NCBI RefSeq assembly: GCF_009389715.1
Contig: NC_052399.1
Location: forward strand, 3,612,938 to 3,676,937
Reading direction: 5' to 3'
From: Phoenix dactylifera
Lineage: Eukaryota > Streptophyta > Magnoliopsida > Arecales > Arecaceae
DNA length: 64,000 nucleotides
In this document: positions 62,783-64,000 of the stretch, piece by piece
How the letters are laid out: each line of letters starts with the position of its first letter
How positions within the stretch are numbered: the first letter of the stretch is position 1
Translations under genes and position numbers: made by a program
The notes under the pieces: model-generated
Told to the model about the DNA's origin: nothing
The model's database searches: none
Seen by the model: the letters and a program-made list of their open reading frames with translations, nothing else

Positions 62783-64000
62783 ATGCCTTCGGTCTCCGAC
62801 GAGTCCTTCCGTACCCTCCGCCTCCACCACCCTCGCCACTTCGAGTTCGAGTCCGTCCGTGAGGTCCCAGACTCGCACGCATGGCCTGGCCTCCATGACC
62901 ACCCGTCCGTCGAGCCGTCCGGGCCCGACTCGGTGCCCGTGGTCGACCTTGCCAGCCCCGACGCCGTTCTGCTCGTGGGCCGGGCCTGCGAGGAGTGGGG
63001 CGCCTTCCAAGTCACTGGACACGGCATATCTTCGGACCTCCTAGATCGCCTCGAGTACCAAATCCGGCGACTCTTCTCCCTCCCCACCCATCAGAAGCTC
63101 AAGGCCGCTCGTTCTCCCGGTAACATCTCTGGCTACGGCCTCGCACCCATCTCTTCTTTCTTCTCCAAGTTCATGTGGTCCGAGGGCTTCACCATCACCG
63201 GCTCCCCCCTCGAGCATGCGCGCAAGCTCTGGCCCAAGGACTCCGGTGGATTCTGGTACGTGCACAACTCCCACCATGCATGCATATATTATTATTATTA
63301 TTATCATTATTATTATTACTAGATATACACGTCCTGCTAGCTAGCGAGATAGCGCACCCGAAAATTAATCCAGGCTTTACTTGGCATACATGCATGTTTT
63401 CATCATGGCAGTGATGTCATGGAGGAGTACAAGGAGGTGATGAAGGAGCTGGCCGGGAGGTTGATGCACCTGATGCTTCTCTCGCTGGGCCTCACGGAGG
63501 AGGACATCAGTTGGGCCGGCCCCGTAAGGGACTCGGGAGACTTGTCCGCCGTGCTGCAGCTCAACTCCTACCCGGCCTGCCCCGAGCCAGACCGTGCAAT
63601 GGGCCTCGCCGCCCACACCGACTCCAGCCTCCTCACCGTGCTGTACCAGAGCAGCACGAGCGGTCTCCAAGTCCTGCGGCCCGACCCGGCAAGGTGGGTG
63701 ACGGTGCCTCCCCTTCCCGGCGCCCTCGTCGTCAACGTCGGCGACCTCTCTCACATCCTCTCCAACGGCCAATTCCGGACCGTCCTGCACCGGGCCGTCG
63801 TCAACCGGACGCGCCACCGTCTCTCGGCGGCGTATATATGCGGCCCCCCGGCCCACGTCGGAGTGTCGCCCGTTGATAAGCTCGTCGGCCCAGGCCAGGG
63901 CCCGGCCTACCGGGCCGTGACGTGGCCGGAGTACCTCAGCCTCAAGCGAAAACTCTTTAACAACGCTCTTGCGTCGATCAAGCTTTCCAAAGAGGAATGG
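62783..64000 (+). CDS. GA3ox: Gibberellin 3-beta-dioxygenase (GA3ox), 3' end outside window
   Basis: Exons 62783-63255 and 63412 to beyond 64000 join in phase 2 to 354 residues without a stop; the family is about 350-380 aa, so only a few codons are missing. This 2-oxoglutarate/Fe(II) dioxygenase adds the 3-beta-hydroxyl that turns GA9 into GA4 and GA20 into GA1, the last activating step, in the cytosol. Visible markers: 'WGAFQVTGHGI', the GA3ox-specific 'MWSEGFTITGSPL', iron ligands His226, Asp228 (AAHTDSS) and His284 (VLHRA), and 2-oxoglutarate-binding Arg294/Ser296 (RLSA). The start context CACCATGCC is good and the two-exon structure is that of the family. GC content is very high. The 156-bp intron carries an ATT repeat. 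Confidence 0.95.
63286..63321. repeat. (ATT)n microsatellite in the GA3ox intron
   Basis: About eleven ATT units with one CAT interruption, inside the only intron. Confidence 0.85.

Noticed and set aside
63377..63856. Long minus-strand frame opposite GA3ox exon 2
   Set aside because: It is the shadow of a GC-rich coding exon; the + strand has the complete dioxygenase motifs.

Overview
This is a nuclear plant genome window, most likely from a monocot. Genes are split into many short exons by AT-rich introns with GT..AG borders. The first exon of the transporter gene and the whole gibberellin oxidase are strikingly GC-rich, as often seen in monocots, while the spacers are AT-rich and full of microsatellites and small transposon relics. 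A palm is my guess from gene content and intron size; the sequence does not prove it. All four recognisable genes lie on the + strand.

Layout: (1) About 1-7.3 kb: a domesticated Mutator-type transposase gene of the MUSTANG-B kind (PB1 domain, MuDR DNA-binding domain, MULE core, SWIM finger, CCHC knuckle), coding from 4143 to 7275, preceded by about 4 kb of non-coding sequence that may include a leader intron. (2) 8.8-9.9 kb: a 1.05-kb terminal-inverted-repeat element. (3) 10.1-11.0 kb: a decayed GRF-type zinc-finger-like fragment on the minus strand. (4) 12.4-21.8 kb: a complete nine-exon aminotransferase gene, orthologous by recognisable sequence to Arabidopsis VAS1/ISS1, which links auxin and ethylene precursors. 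(5) 21.8-37 kb: a gene-poor repeat block holding hAT-like relics, a 5 x 151-bp tandem array, a diverged ~3.85-kb tandem duplication, a tRNA-derived SINE-like insertion and LINE RNase H remnants. (6) 37.5-50.4 kb: a complete 24-exon full-size ABCG (PDR) transporter of the ABCG32/HvABCG31 cuticle type, 1419 aa. (7) 51.4-57.2 kb: an orphan candidate first exon followed by T-rich intron-like DNA that is itself an old degenerate tandem array interrupted by a hAT-like relic. (8) 57.5-58.4 kb: a hAT-like element with an almost perfect 8-bp target duplication. (9) 58.4-62.4 kb: no recognisable gene. (10) 62.8 kb to the window end: a gibberellin 3-oxidase gene, cut off by the window just before its stop codon.

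The genes do not form a pathway. They are independent loci for transposase-derived regulation, auxin/ethylene precursor balance, cuticle precursor export and bioactive gibberellin synthesis. I found no new multi-gene system. The most interesting signals are a long foldback in VAS1 intron 3, a VAS1 splice donor built into a microsatellite, a frame-broken exon among frame-symmetric exons of the transposase gene, the loss of a catalytic Asp in that transposase, and a tandem duplication that supplies an 'empty site' for a SINE-like insertion.
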